Of a stretch of DNA of 64,000 nt, positions 9,890 to 19,131 are shown in pieces; position 1 is the first letter of the stretch, and each line of letters begins with the position of its first letter. Location of the stretch: positions 1,361,001 to 1,425,000 of the forward strand of contig NZ_JALJWP010000001.1 of assembly GCF_024169245.1 (NCBI RefSeq), written 5' to 3'. Under the pieces are notes generated by a model that ran no database searches, was not told the DNA's origin, and saw only the letters and a program-made list of their open reading frames with translations. Made by a program: the position numbers and the translations under genes. Source of the stretch: Pseudomonas koreensis (GTDB lineage Bacteria > Pseudomonadota > Gammaproteobacteria > Pseudomonadales > Pseudomonadaceae).

Positions 9890-10603
9890 ATGAAGCCGTT
9901 CGCCTCCCGTTATCTGCTCCTTGTCGCATTTTCAGTGCTGCTGGGCGCCTGCCAAAGTACGCCGCCGGTGGCTGAAGTCCCGGATGCGCGGGCTACGGCC
10001 ATCGCACAGCTGGAGCAAAGCCTGGCCAGCAGCGAACTGGCCACCGCCGAAGACCAGTTGGCCGCGTTGCAGGCCGCAACCCCCAACGATCAATCCCTCG
10101 AGCAATACCAACGGCAATTGGCCGAGGCGTATCTGCGCCGCAGCCAGATCGTCCTGCAGAAAGGCGATGTCAACGCTGCCGCCACTGCATTGAGCCGTGC
10201 CCGCGCCCTGATGCCTAAGGCGCCCGCACTGACTGGCGGCGTCAACGGTGCGATCACCGAAGCGCGCAAGGCCGAGCTGGAAAAGGCTGAAGCGGCGCTG
10301 CTGGCTGCCGAAGCCCGGACGAAAGCCAGGGTCATCGACCCGACTGCTGAAAGCACCACGGTTGCGTTGAACATCGGCGATATTCACAAGCTGCAGCGAC
10401 AGCTCGATGCGATCGCCGCCGATGTGGTGAATTATGAGTGCGCCGTCAGCATCCAGGCCCCGCGTACCGCGGATTATCCGTGGCTGGCGACCTTGCTGAC
10501 CAAGCGAGTGAAGAAGCTCGATCCTGAGTTTGATTTGCAAATCGAGAAGCAGATCTTGCGCACGGTGCCGGCGCAGATGGTGTTGAGCCCGCGTAAACCG
10601 TAA
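9890..10603 (+). CDS. Outer-membrane-type lipoprotein of unknown function
   Basis: A 237-residue protein with a clear lipobox (LLGAC, cysteine at residue 21) after a short hydrophobic signal. The mature part is mostly helical: residues 35-110 look like TPR-type helical pairs (ATAIAQLEQSLASSELATAEDQL, split here by QLAALQAATPNDQSL), then an alanine- and glutamate-rich segment follows (about 123-145, ARKAELEKAEAALLAAEART). The C-terminal third contains VNYECAVSIQAPRTADYPWLATLL. It follows znuB by about 40 bp on the same strand and ends at a REP doublet. I recognise it as a conserved Pseudomonas lipoprotein found after znuB but know no function. Confidence 0.8.
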   Translation: MKPFASRYLLLVAFSVLLGACQSTPPVAEVPDARATAIAQLEQSLASSELATAEDQLAALQAATPNDQSLEQYQRQLAEAYLRRSQIVLQKGDVNAAATALSRARALMPKAPALTGGVNGAITEARKAELEKAEAALLAAEARTKARVIDPTAESTTVALNIGDIHKLQRQLDAIAADVVNYECAVSIQAPRTADYPWLATLLTKRVKKLDPEFDLQIEKQILRTVPAQMVLSPRKP

Positions 10604-10680
10604 AAAGATCGCAGCCTCCGGCAGCTCCTACATGGGATCGAGTACATCCTGTAGGAGCTGCCGAAGGCTGCGCTCTTTTG
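10602..10680. repeat. REP doublet between a lipoprotein gene and katE
   Basis: Two inverted REP units (AAAAAGATCGCAGCCTCCGG and a complementary copy ending in GCTGCGCTCTTTT) flank a 20-bp spacer. It is the same family as the doublet at 6730 and again lies between two convergent genes, where it can serve as a bidirectional terminator. Confidence 0.83.
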
Positions 10681-10683
10681 CTT

Positions 10684-12825
10684 TTACGCTGGAATCGCCT
10701 TGGCCTTAGGCTCCCGCGCCCAGACACGATGCTCGCCGATCGCGGCAAAGAACGGCTTGGTCAACGCGCCGACATCAGCGCCCTGCAACAACCCCGCATC
10801 CGCATCCAGCTTCAACAAGTCCTGCAGTTGCTTGGCCTCGCCGTGCAGTACGATCGCCTTCAGGTGCTTGTACGCCTCGAGCAGGTAATGCAGCGCCACA
10901 CCGTCACCGCTCAACGCGGTAATCGACGCTGCGCCACCCGGCACGAACACGGCGTCGAACGCAATTGAAGGCATGCCTTCCATCGACGCATCCACCGGCA
11001 ATGCCTTGCCATCAGCGGTTTTCACTGGTGCCGAGGTCGGGCCGAGCAGTTTCGCATGGGCGCCTTGCGCTTCCAGCGCCTGTTTCATCGCATCGATGGC
11101 TGCAGCATCAACGCCGTTGGCAGCAAGGATCGCCACTTTGCGCGTCTTGATATTGCCCGGCAGCAGGTTGGCCTGGCTCAGCGCTGGTGATTGGTCCAGC
11201 GAGGTCTTGCGTACTTCGACCGTGCCTTTGGCTGGCGCCGGCAAACCGAGGTTCTCCGCCACGCGTTTGGCCAGGGTCAGGTCGATATTGGCGAGGATCT
11301 CGTTCACCTCACGGGCACGAATGAATTCACGCTCGACCTTGCCCAGCTCGAAGCTGTAGGCGGCAATGATGTGCTCTTTCTCGTGCTCGCTCATGCTGTT
11401 GAAGAACAAACGGGCCTGGGAGAAGTGATCGCTGAACGATTCGCTGCGCTGACGGATCTTCGCCGCGTCGATGCGCTCTGGATAGCTCTCGAAACCACCG
11501 TCCTGTGCCGCCGGCGGGGTCTCTTTCGGCCAGCCACCGTCGATCGAGTTCGGCTCGTAGGAAGCGCGGCCCTTGTCGATGGTGGTGCGGTGTTGTGCAT
11601 CGCGCTGGCCGTTATGGAACGGCGCCACCGGACGGTTGATCGGCAGCTCATGGAAGTTCGGCCCACCGAGTCGGCTGATCTGCGTGTCGGTGTAGGAAAA
11701 CAGCCGACCTTGCAGCAGCGGATCGTTGGAGAAGTCGATACCCGGCACGATGTGGCCCGGGCAGAAGGCGACCTGCTCGGTTTCCGCGAAGAAGTTGTCC
11801 GGGTTGCGGTTCAGGGTCATTTTGCCCAGCGGCGTGATCGGCACGATTTCTTCGGGAATGATCTTGGTCGGGTCGAGGATGTCGAAGTCGAAGTCGTGTT
11901 CGTTCTCTTCTTCGACGATCTGCACGCCCAGTTCCCATTCCGGGTAATCACCCATCTCGATCGCTTCCCACAGGTCGCGACGGTGGTAGTCGGTATCTTT
12001 ACCGGCGAGCTTCTGCGCCTCGTCCCACACCAGCGAGCAGGTGCCGGCAGTCGGGCGCCAATGGAATTTGACGAAGCGCGATTTGCCTTCGGCATTGATC
12101 AGGCGGAAGGTGTGCACGCCGAAACCCTGCATGCTGCGCAGGCTTTTCGGGATCGCCCGGTCGGACATCGCCCAGATGACCATGTGCGCCGATTCCGGCA
12201 CCAGCGAAACGAAATCCCAGAACGTGTCGTGAGCCGAGCCGCCGGTCGGGATTTCGTTGTGCGGCTCGGGTTTCACCGCGTGTACGAAGTCAGGAAACTT
12301 GATCGCGTCCTGAATGAAGAACACCGGCATGTTGTTGCCGACCAGGTCGAAGTTGCCCTCGTCGGTAAAGAATTTCACCGCAAAGCCGCGCACGTCACGC
12401 ACGGTGTCGCCGGAACCACGTGGCCCTTGCACGGTGGAAAAGCGCACGAACACCGGGGTTTTCTTGCCCGGGTCCTGTAGGAAACCAGCCTTGGTCAGCG
12501 CTGCATGGTTCTCGTAAGTCTGAAAGAAACCGTGCGCGCCGGTGCCGCGCGCATGGACGATGCGCTCTGGAATCCGCTCATGGTCAAAGTGCGTGATCTT
12601 TTCACGCATGATGAAATCTTCCAGCAGCGAAGGCCCGCGCGGCCCGGCTTTCAGAGTGTTCTGGTTGTCTGCGATCTTCACGCCCTGGTTGGTGCGCAGT
12701 GCCTGACCGGTGGCGTCGGAACGGAATTCTTCCAGGCTGTCGAGCTTGGCGTTGGTGTTGGCGCGATCCGGGGTATCGGTCCCGGCCATTTCGCTTTTAT
12801 CGGGTGCAGGCTTTTTGATGCTCAT
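10684..12825 (-). CDS. katE: Large-subunit monofunctional catalase HPII
   Basis: A 713-residue clade 2 heme catalase that converts hydrogen peroxide to water and oxygen. The catalytic histidine lies in [18 protein letters not shown] (near residue 90), followed by [14 protein letters not shown] and the [17 protein letters not shown] region. After about residue 560 there is an extra flavodoxin/DJ-1-like domain ([16 protein letters not shown]), which defines the large HPII type. The start at 12825 has AGGAG upstream; the longer open frame to 12906 is not needed. The upstream region carries a sigma-S-like -10 element. Isozyme names vary between Pseudomonas annotations. Confidence 0.95.
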   Translation of the reverse strand: MSIKKPAPDKSEMAGTDTPDRANTNAKLDSLEEFRSDATGQALRTNQGVKIADNQNTLKAGPRGPSLLEDFIMREKITHFDHERIPERIVHARGTGAHGFFQTYENHAALTKAGFLQDPGKKTPVFVRFSTVQGPRGSGDTVRDVRGFAVKFFTDEGNFDLVGNNMPVFFIQDAIKFPDFVHAVKPEPHNEIPTGGSAHDTFWDFVSLVPESAHMVIWAMSDRAIPKSLRSMQGFGVHTFRLINAEGKSRFVKFHWRPTAGTCSLVWDEAQKLAGKDTDYHRRDLWEAIEMGDYPEWELGVQIVEEENEHDFDFDILDPTKIIPEEIVPITPLGKMTLNRNPDNFFAETEQVAFCPGHIVPGIDFSNDPLLQGRLFSYTDTQISRLGGPNFHELPINRPVAPFHNGQRDAQHRTTIDKGRASYEPNSIDGGWPKETPPAAQDGGFESYPERIDAAKIRQRSESFSDHFSQARLFFNSMSEHEKEHIIAAYSFELGKVEREFIRAREVNEILANIDLTLAKRVAENLGLPAPAKGTVEVRKTSLDQSPALSQANLLPGNIKTRKVAILAANGVDAAAIDAMKQALEAQGAHAKLLGPTSAPVKTADGKALPVDASMEGMPSIAFDAVFVPGGAASITALSGDGVALHYLLEAYKHLKAIVLHGEAKQLQDLLKLDADAGLLQGADVGALTKPFFAAIGEHRVWAREPKAKAIPA

Positions 12826-12911
12826 CAGACGTAAACTCCTCGTTTGGCCCCGGATGCCTTCCGCAGACCCTTGAGTGATTCCCGGGCACGGCACCCAGGG
12901 TTTCAAGTCGC

Positions 12912-12922
12912 TTAAGTAGTGA
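12912..12922 (-). promoter_or_regulatory. Possible sigma-S-type -10 element for katE
   Basis: The minus-strand reading TCACTACTTAA agrees with the RpoS-preferred KCTAYACTTAA at nine of eleven positions and lies about 87 bp upstream of the katE start. Stationary-phase control of HPII catalases by RpoS is well known. No convincing -35 is needed for this class, so the call rests on one short element. Confidence 0.4.
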
Positions 12923-13087
12923 CTGATGAGCGTTTCAGCCGTTCCGTTTATCTGACCTTTGATCGCGTTATTGCCAAAACGAAGGATAATTGCGAAATAA
13001 ATGCTAAGAACCTCTATACGGACAGGCTAAAATGCGCGCCCGGCTAACCGCTGATCCTTTTCCAACGCGCCCCACAAGGTTCGCTAC

Positions 13088-14095
13088 GTGATCGAGTTTC
13101 AAAACGTCCACAAGACTTACCGCGTCGCCGGTAAGGATATTCCCGCGCTGCACCCGACCAGTCTCGCCATCGAGAACGGCCAGGTGTTCGGCCTGATTGG
13201 CCATTCCGGTGCGGGCAAAAGTACCCTGCTGCGTCTGATCAATCGCCTGGAAGACTCCAGTGGCGGCAAGATCATCGTCGACGGCGAAGAAGTCACCGCA
13301 CTGGACGCCAACGGCCTGCGCCGTTTCCGCCAGCAGGTCGGGATGATCTTCCAGCACTTCAACCTGCTCGCCTCCAAGACAGTGGCCGACAACGTTGCCT
13401 TGCCGCTGACCCTGGCCGGTGAGCTGTCGAGTAGTGAAATCAACCAGCGCGTGGCCGAGTTGCTGGCGCGTGTCGGTTTGTCCGACCACGCGAAAAAGTA
13501 CCCGGCGCAATTGTCCGGCGGCCAGAAACAGCGCGTCGGCATCGCCCGTGCGCTGGCGACCAAACCGAAGATTCTGCTGTGCGACGAGGCCACCAGCGCC
13601 CTCGATCCGCAGACCACCGCGTCGGTCCTGCAGCTGCTGGCGGAAATCAACCGCGAATTGAAACTGACCATCGTCCTGATCACCCACGAGATGGACGTGA
13701 TCCGTCGCGTCTGCGACCAGGTCGCGGTGATGGACGCCGGCGTGATCGTCGAGCAGGGGCCAGTGGCCGATGTGTTCCTGCATCCGCAGCACCCGACCAC
13801 CAAGCGTTTCGTCCAGGAAAGCGAGCAGATCGACGAAAGCGAACAGCGTGACGATTTCGCTCACGTGCCGGGTCGTATCGTGCGTCTGACCTTCCAGGGC
13901 GAAGCGACCTACGCGCCGTTGCTCGGCACCGTCGCCCGGGAGACCGGCGTCGACTACAGCATCCTCGCCGGTCGCATCGACCGCATCAAAGACATTCCGT
14001 ACGGGCAACTGACCCTCGCTGTCACCGGTGGCGACATGGAGGCGGCGTTCGCCCGCTTCACCGCCGCTGACGTTCACATGGAGGTGTTGCGCTAA
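13088..14095 (+). CDS. metN: Methionine ABC transporter ATPase MetN
   Basis: A 335-residue ATPase. Walker A is GHSGAGKST (38-46), the signature [15 protein letters not shown] starts at 142, and Walker B is [12 protein letters not shown] (162-173). Beyond residue about 260 is a C-terminal NIL regulatory domain ([19 protein letters not shown]), which senses methionine and inhibits transport in E. coli MetN. The gene uses a GTG start with AAGG nine bases upstream. It heads the metNIQ operon, divergent from katE, and its stop overlaps metI. Substrate is probably D/L-methionine. Confidence 0.95.
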   Translation: MIEFQNVHKTYRVAGKDIPALHPTSLAIENGQVFGLIGHSGAGKSTLLRLINRLEDSSGGKIIVDGEEVTALDANGLRRFRQQVGMIFQHFNLLASKTVADNVALPLTLAGELSSSEINQRVAELLARVGLSDHAKKYPAQLSGGQKQRVGIARALATKPKILLCDEATSALDPQTTASVLQLLAEINRELKLTIVLITHEMDVIRRVCDQVAVMDAGVIVEQGPVADVFLHPQHPTTKRFVQESEQIDESEQRDDFAHVPGRIVRLTFQGEATYAPLLGTVARETGVDYSILAGRIDRIKDIPYGQLTLAVTGGDMEAAFARFTAADVHMEVLR

Positions 14096-14811
14096 TGGAA
14101 ATGTTTGACGCTGCAATCAAGCAGTACGACGCTGCGATAGAAGCCATCAAACTGTTCTTCCAGAACATTGACTGGCTCGAAATCGGCCTGGCCACCAACG
14201 ACACCATGCTGATGCTCGGTGGCTCGCTGTTGTTCACCGTTCTGCTCGGTCTGCCGCTGGGCGTGCTGCTGTTTCTCTGCAGCCCGCGTCAGTTGCTGGA
14301 GAACCGGGTCCTCTACGCGGTCCTGTCGGTGATGGTGAACATCTTGCGTTCGCTGCCGTTCATCATTCTGCTGATCGTGATGATCCCGTTCACCGTGCTG
14401 ATCACCGGCACCTCGCTGGGTGTGGCCGGTGCGATCCCACCACTGGTGGTGGGTGCCACACCGTTCTTCGCACGTCTGGTGGAAACCGCGCTGCGCGAAG
14501 TCGATCGCGGCATCATCGAAGCGACCCAGTCGATGGGCGCGACCACGCGGCAGATCATCATGAACGCCTTGCTGCCGGAAGCACGTCCGGGCATCTTCGC
14601 AGCGATTACGGTGACAGCGATTACACTGGTGTCCTACACGGCGATGGCCGGTGTGGTCGGCGCCGGTGGTCTGGGCGACCTGGCGATCCGTTTCGGCTAC
14701 CAGCGTTTCCAGACCGACGTGATGATCGTCACCGTGGTGCTGCTGTTGATTCTGGTGCAGGTGCTGCAAATGGTCGGCGACCGTCTGGTCGTGCATTTCT
14801 CGCGCAAATAA
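14095..14811 (+). CDS. metI: Methionine ABC transporter permease MetI
   Basis: A 238-residue membrane protein with five predicted transmembrane helices and the binding-protein-dependent permease signature ETALREVDRGIIEATQSMGA (EAA loop that docks on MetN). The start codon overlaps the metN stop (TAATG). It is about 15 residues longer at the N-terminus than enterobacterial MetI, caused by the amphipathic stretch [18 protein letters not shown]. It forms the inner-membrane channel of the MetNIQ importer. Confidence 0.94.
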   Translation: MEMFDAAIKQYDAAIEAIKLFFQNIDWLEIGLATNDTMLMLGGSLLFTVLLGLPLGVLLFLCSPRQLLENRVLYAVLSVMVNILRSLPFIILLIVMIPFTVLITGTSLGVAGAIPPLVVGATPFFARLVETALREVDRGIIEATQSMGATTRQIIMNALLPEARPGIFAAITVTAITLVSYTAMAGVVGAGGLGDLAIRFGYQRFQTDVMIVTVVLLLILVQVLQMVGDRLVVHFSRK

Positions 14812-14876
14812 CTGGTTTCGATCATCTAGAGAGGCGCTGGCCAAGATGGCGGGCGCCCTGAACAGGAGTTAGCTGA

Positions 14877-15647
14877 ATGAAAAAACTGATCGCTGCTTTC
14901 GCTGCCGTTGCTGCGTTTTCGGCCCACGCCGAAACCCTGACCGTCGCCGCCACCCCGGTGCCGCACGCGGAAATCCTCGAGTTCGTCAAACCGGCCCTGG
15001 CCAAAGAAGGCGTGGATCTTAAGGTCAAGGTCTTCACCGACTACATTCAGCCAAACGTCCAAGTCGCGGAAAAGCGCCTCGACGCGAACTTCTTCCAGCA
15101 CCAGCCGTACCTTGATGAGTTCAATAAGGCCAAGGGCACTGATCTGGTCGCTGTGACCGGCGTGCACCTGGAACCGCTGGGTGCATACTCAAGCAAGCTT
15201 AAAAAAATCGAAGAGCTGCCTAGCGGTGCGAACGTGGTAATCCCGAACGACGCCACCAACGGCGGCCGTGCACTGATGCTGCTGGCCAAGGCGGGCGTGA
15301 TCACCCTCAAGGACCCGACCAATATCCTTTCGACCCTCAAGGACATCGCGACGAACCCGAAAGACCTGAAGTTCCGTGAGCTGGAAGCCGCGACCATCCC
15401 GCGCGTTCTGACCCAGGTCGATCTGGCGCTGATCAACACCAACTACGCGCTGGAAGCCAAGCTCGATCCGTCCAAGGACGCGCTGGTGATCGAAGGCAAC
15501 GACTCGCCGTACGTGAACATCCTCGTGTCTCGCCAGGACAACAAGGACAGCGACGCGATGAAGAAACTGGCGGCTGCCCTGCACAGCCCGCAAGTGAAGC
15601 AATTCATTACCGAGAAGTACAAAGGCGCGGTGTTGCCGGCGTTCTGA
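14877..15647 (+). CDS. metQ: Methionine-binding protein MetQ (NlpA family)
   Basis: A 256-residue NlpA-family substrate-binding protein. The signal peptide MKKLIAAFAAVAAFSAHA is of the ordinary type I kind, with no lipobox cysteine, so the protein should be soluble in the periplasm rather than lipid-anchored as in E. coli. Family features include TVAATPVPHAEILEF, the VFTDYIQPN and NFFQHQPYLDEFN segments near the ligand pocket, and the conserved IPNDATNGGRALMLLAKAG. A strong AGGAG precedes the ATG. It is the last gene of metNIQ and is followed by a strong terminator. Confidence 0.94.
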   Translation: MKKLIAAFAAVAAFSAHAETLTVAATPVPHAEILEFVKPALAKEGVDLKVKVFTDYIQPNVQVAEKRLDANFFQHQPYLDEFNKAKGTDLVAVTGVHLEPLGAYSSKLKKIEELPSGANVVIPNDATNGGRALMLLAKAGVITLKDPTNILSTLKDIATNPKDLKFRELEAATIPRVLTQVDLALINTNYALEAKLDPSKDALVIEGNDSPYVNILVSRQDNKDSDAMKKLAAALHSPQVKQFITEKYKGAVLPAF

Positions 15648-15663
15648 TTCCGGTTGCTGCAAT

Positions 15664-15697
15664 GAAAAAGGGGACGCCATGAGCGTCCCCTTTTTTG
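15664..15697. terminator. Strong terminator after metQ
   Basis: A 9-bp GC-rich stem (GGGGACGCC-type arm with GCGTCCCC) is flanked by an A run and a T run. It ends the metNIQ transcript and, having A/T runs on both sides, could work in both directions. Confidence 0.85.
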
Positions 15698-15732
15698 TGT
15701 CTGGTGTTTGGCTGTGGACCTGCGGTGAAGCG

Positions 15733-15913
15733 GCCCCTCACCCCAGCCCTCTCCCGAGGGAGAGGGGGCCGATCGAGGTGTCTTGCGTCATGCATCGATC
15801 TGAAAGATCGAATCGATTATGGATTCGGCACAGGACTTACAGGTTGGCGTATTTCTTCACCATCCCCCAATCAGTCCCCTCTCCCTCCGGGAGAGGGCTA
15901 GGGTGAGGGGCTC
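15733..15913. repeat. Inverted pair of CCCTCACCCC-type REP units
   Basis: One unit (CCCCTCACCCCAGCCCTCTC, about 15735-15770) and an inverted unit ending GAGAGGGCTAGGGTGAGGGG (about 15876-15910) flank roughly 105 bp of unique sequence containing a short palindrome (GATCGAATCGATTAT region). This is a different REP family from those at 6730 and 21610. It fills most of the gap between the metQ terminator and the SCO1 gene. Confidence 0.75.
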
Positions 15914-15928
15914 TTGGCTTTTAAGCTG

Positions 15929-16564
15929 TCACTTGCGCTCAAGCATCCCCGGCAGTTGCGCCACCAGTTTGGCGTTGTTCAACGGCGCCCGAATAAACCC
16001 GCGCTGCGTGCCGTCCGGGCCGATCACCGCAAGGTTGCCGCTGTGATCAACGGTGTAATTCGGCTTGCTGGTATCGGCCGGAATGAACGGAATGCTCACC
16101 GCGTTCGCGACCTTCTGCAGCTCTTCGATAGATGAAGGCGTCAGGCCAATGAACTGCGGATCGAAGTAGCCCAGGTACTGCTTCAACTGTTTCGGCGTGT
16201 CGCGGTTGGGGTCAACGCTGACCAACACGATCTGCAACTTGTCCACAGCCTCTTTCGGCAATTCACTCTTGATCTGCCGCAGTTGTGCCAGCGTGGTCGG
16301 GCAGATGTCCGGGCAGAAGGTGTAGCCAAAGAACAACAGGCTCCATTTGCCTTTCAACTCATCGATCGCCACCGGTTTGCCGTCCTGATCGGTCATGGTC
16401 ACGTCCGGCAGGTTACGGCTCTGCGGCAGCAGGATGATCCCGGCGTCGATCAGTGCAGTCGGGTCGCCCTGGCCTTTGCCGCTCAGCACCTTGTTGACGG
16501 TAAGCCCGAGGATCAACGCGATCACTGCGACGAGGATGAAGACGGTTTTCTGGGTTCGGGTCAT
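15929..16564 (-). CDS. SCO1/SenC copper chaperone for cytochrome oxidase
   Basis: A 211-residue membrane-anchored thioredoxin-fold protein. An N-terminal helix (about 8-28) anchors it with the domain facing the periplasm. The copper-binding motif is CPDIC (C84, C88) in FFGYTFCPDICPTT, with the conserved histidine at about 174 (TVDHSG). SCO proteins deliver copper to the CuA site of oxidase subunit II, encoded here as coxB. The start overlaps the cyoE stop by 4 bp. A much longer open frame through this gene is a shadow of cyoE read out of frame, not a fusion. Confidence 0.93.
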   Translation of the reverse strand: MTRTQKTVFILVAVIALILGLTVNKVLSGKGQGDPTALIDAGIILLPQSRNLPDVTMTDQDGKPVAIDELKGKWSLLFFGYTFCPDICPTTLAQLRQIKSELPKEAVDKLQIVLVSVDPNRDTPKQLKQYLGYFDPQFIGLTPSSIEELQKVANAVSIPFIPADTSKPNYTVDHSGNLAVIGPDGTQRGFIRAPLNNAKLVAQLPGMLERK

Positions 16565-17460
16565 AGGTTCAACAGTAAGTAGTGGTCTACGAGCAGGGCG
16601 ATGAACAACAGGAACAAGTAATAAATAGAGTACTTGAAGGTGTTGATCGCCGCGTGCGGCCGAGTGCCACGGTACAGCACCACGGCCCATTGCAGAAACC
16701 TTGCGCCCAACGCCAGCGCACTGACCAGATACAGCACGCCGCTCATGTGAATCACGTAGGGCAAGAGGCTCACTGCCAGCAACGCAAAGGTGTACAGCAG
16801 AATGTGCACTTTGGTGTAGTGCTCGCCGTGAGTGACCGGCAGCATCGGAATGTCGGCCTTGGCGTATTCCTCCTTGCGATGAATCGCCAGCGCCCAGAAA
16901 TGCGGCGGGGTCCAGGCGAAGATGATCAGCACCAGCAACAGCGGTTCGGCGCTGACATGGCCGGTGGCGGCGGTCCAGCCGAGCAGCGGTGGGGCTGCGC
17001 CCGCGAGGCCGCCGATGACGATGTTCTGCGGCGTCGCACGTTTGAGAAAGCCGGTGTAGACCACGGCGTAACCGAGCAGCGAGGCGAGGGTCAGCCACGC
17101 GGTCAGTTGATTGGTGAAGGTCAGCAGCAGCGCCTGGCCGAGCAATGCCAGCACCAGAGCGAAGGTCAGCGCCGCCGCCGGTGAAACCCGGCCTTCGGCC
17201 AGTGGGCGTTTGTGCGTGCGCGCCATCACTGCATCGATGCGCCGGTCGACCACATGATTGACCGCCGCCGCGCCGCCGGCGCACAGGGCGATGCCCAGAT
17301 TGCCGAACACCAGCACCGTCCACGGCACGCCCGCGCGGGTGGCGAGGAACATGCCGACCAGCGAAGTGATCAGCATCAGCACCACGACTTTCGGTTTGGT
17401 CAGCTCCAGATAATCGCGCCACAGCGCTTGCGCCGCACGCTCGCCGATCAGACTCGCCAT
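16561..17460 (-). CDS. cyoE: Protoheme IX farnesyltransferase (heme O synthase)
   Basis: A 299-residue UbiA-family membrane prenyltransferase with about nine helices. The aspartate-rich motif NHVVDRRIDAVMARTHKRPLA (split as NHVVDRRIDAVMART then HKRPL) binds the farnesyl diphosphate and magnesium. It converts heme B into heme O, the precursor of the heme A needed by the aa3 oxidase. AAAGGAGAAACGCC precedes the ATG and lies inside the end of ctaA, and the two genes overlap by 13 bp. Its setting inside the aa3 cluster suggests the CtaB role; a second copy could exist beside a bo3 oxidase elsewhere. Confidence 0.95.
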   Translation of the reverse strand: MASLIGERAAQALWRDYLELTKPKVVVLMLITSLVGMFLATRAGVPWTVLVFGNLGIALCAGGAAAVNHVVDRRIDAVMARTHKRPLAEGRVSPAAALTFALVLALLGQALLLTFTNQLTAWLTLASLLGYAVVYTGFLKRATPQNIVIGGLAGAAPPLLGWTAATGHVSAEPLLLVLIIFAWTPPHFWALAIHRKEEYAKADIPMLPVTHGEHYTKVHILLYTFALLAVSLLPYVIHMSGVLYLVSALALGARFLQWAVVLYRGTRPHAAINTFKYSIYYLFLLFIALLVDHYLLLNL

Positions 17461-18527
17461 GGCGTTTCTCCTTTCAATGCGATGGGTGCGACGGCAGGTT
17501 TGTTCGCGCTGAAGCGCCAGCGCGCCAGCACCGGTTGGGACACCCGCAGCAGACTGGTGCGCGCGTGATAATTGACCAGCACCAGCGTCAGCAACAGCGC
17601 CGCCCCGCCGGCGTTGTGCGCGACGGCCACTGGCAGCGGCAGGTGAAACAGCACGTTGCTGATGCCGAGGGTGATCTGCGCGGCGAGGGCGATCAGCAGC
17701 AACCCCGCCAGCCGGGTCATGCCCACCATTTTCAACTGCCAGGCCAGACCCAGCAGCACGACCGTCACCAACATAGCGCCGATGCGGTGGGTCAGATGAA
17801 TCGCCGTGCGCGCATCGCTATCCAGTTGGCCGCCGAGATAATTCGGGCCGATATGCTGAGTCAGGTGAAAACCATTGGCGAAGTCCGCTGGCGGCAGCCA
17901 TTGGCCATGGCAGGTGGGAAAGTCGATGCAGGCCACCGCTGCATAGTTGGAACTGACCCAGCCGCCCAATGCGATCTGGCCGATCACCAGCAACAGCCCC
18001 GCCGTCGCCCAATATTGCAGGCGTTTCGGTACCGTCAGCGCCGGCAGCACGCCGGACAATCTCAGCGTCAGCAGGAACAGCAGGCTCAACGTGGCAAAAC
18101 CGCCGAGCAAATGCCCGGTGACCACTTGCGGCCAGAGCTTGAGCGTTACCGTCCACATGCCGAACGCCGCCTGGGCGATGACCACCGCCAGCAGAAACAG
18201 CGGCAGTTTCAACGGTTGCCCCGGATGGCGACGATTGACCCACGCGCGCCCGGCCAATACTGAAATCAGCAAACCCAGCGTGCCGGCAAAGTAACGGTGG
18301 ATCATCTCGTTCCAGCCCTTGTGCGCTTCCACCGGCGCATCAGGGAAATGCAGTTCGGCATGGGCCAGTTGCGCCTCGCTTTTCGGCACGCTGATAAACC
18401 CGTAGCAGCCCGGCCAGTCCGGGCAGCCTAGGCCAGCGTGGGTCAGGCGCGTATAGGCGCCGAGCAGCACGACAATCAGTGCCAGCAGGGTGGCAAACAG
18501 CGCGAGGCGAAATCCAGGTTTGGCCAT
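17448..18527 (-). CDS. ctaA: Heme A synthase (COX15/CtaA)
   Basis: A 359-residue polytopic membrane protein of two four-helix halves. Conserved histidines appear in RLTHAGLGCPDWPGCYG, in WNEMIHRYFAG, in LTQHIGPN and in AIHLTHRIGAM, matching the heme-binding sites of CtaA. Cysteine pairs in GCPDWPGC and in ACIDFPTC may form the periplasmic loops' disulfides. It hydroxylates heme O to heme A for the coxA product. It is 10 bp downstream of the membrane protein gene at 18538 and overlaps cyoE. Confidence 0.94.
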   Translation of the reverse strand: MAKPGFRLALFATLLALIVVLLGAYTRLTHAGLGCPDWPGCYGFISVPKSEAQLAHAELHFPDAPVEAHKGWNEMIHRYFAGTLGLLISVLAGRAWVNRRHPGQPLKLPLFLLAVVIAQAAFGMWTVTLKLWPQVVTGHLLGGFATLSLLFLLTLRLSGVLPALTVPKRLQYWATAGLLLVIGQIALGGWVSSNYAAVACIDFPTCHGQWLPPADFANGFHLTQHIGPNYLGGQLDSDARTAIHLTHRIGAMLVTVVLLGLAWQLKMVGMTRLAGLLLIALAAQITLGISNVLFHLPLPVAVAHNAGGAALLLTLVLVNYHARTSLLRVSQPVLARWRFSANKPAVAPIALKGETPWRV

Positions 18528-18537
18528 GACGATGCCC

Positions 18538-19131
18538 TTATCCGATGTTCGACAGTTTCAGCAGATGCCGCAGGTCGTTAAGCAGATCCTTGCCCTTCAC
18601 ATTCGGCTCGTAACGCAGCACCAGATTGCCGTGCGGGTCGACGATCCATAGCTGCGGCACGGCTTTGTCGCCGGTGGTCCTGGCAAACACGCCAGCATCC
18701 AGTGGGTAACGCTGCAGTTGCGGGTATTCACGGTCGAGCTTGGCGGCGTAGTCGGTACTTAACGGTTGCGCGGCGGCGAGGGCGTGGCTGGCGCGTCCGG
18801 CTTCGCGGCCGAGGCTGATCTGGATCTGCCGCGCCAGGTACACCAGTTGCTGGCAATCCACGGCGCAGTCCTTCGGCGCCGTGACCAGAATCTGCCAGCG
18901 CTGCTCATCGGCCTGCACGCCAAGGTCGGCGCGGGTCTGGCCGTTGCCGATCAGTTCGCCGTGGTAGCTGCGTCCTTCCGGCACCCAGAACTGCAATTTG
19001 TACATGCCGGTGGCGAGCAGCATCGGCCCGACCACGCCAAGCACAATCAACAGCAACTGAATACGCCCGCGCCGGCGGCTGGGGGCAGGTTTGGCCTCAG
19101 ACATGCTGGGTGGATTCATGGCGCTTCCCAT
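18538..19131 (-). CDS. Membrane-anchored thioredoxin-fold-like protein of the cox cluster
   Basis: A 197-residue protein with one N-terminal membrane helix (about 26-46, IQLLLIVLGVVGPMLLATGM) and a soluble domain probably facing the periplasm. The segment WQILVTAPKDCAVDCQQLVYLARQIQISLGRE has a CxxxC spacing resembling SCO proteins, and VPQLWIVDPHGNLVLRYEP resembles the late part of the SCO fold. It may therefore be a second assembly factor of thioredoxin fold, but I do not know its name. The start at 19131 is chosen because AAGGAGAAACGCC stands directly before it, inside the SURF1 gene, giving a 35-bp overlap. Confidence 0.8.
   Translation of the reverse strand: MGSAMNPPSMSEAKPAPSRRRGRIQLLLIVLGVVGPMLLATGMYKLQFWVPEGRSYHGELIGNGQTRADLGVQADEQRWQILVTAPKDCAVDCQQLVYLARQIQISLGREAGRASHALAAAQPLSTDYAAKLDREYPQLQRYPLDAGVFARTTGDKAVPQLWIVDPHGNLVLRYEPNVKGKDLLNDLRHLLKLSNIG

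Noticed and set aside
11191..12480. A 429-codon plus-strand frame within katE
   Set aside because: It is a shadow of katE with no recognisable domain or ribosome-binding site.
15929..17422. A 497-codon open frame suggesting a fusion of a long unknown domain with SCO1
   Set aside because: The first 286 codons are cyoE sequence read in another frame on the same strand; cyoE itself is complete, and SCO1 has a normal start at 16564.
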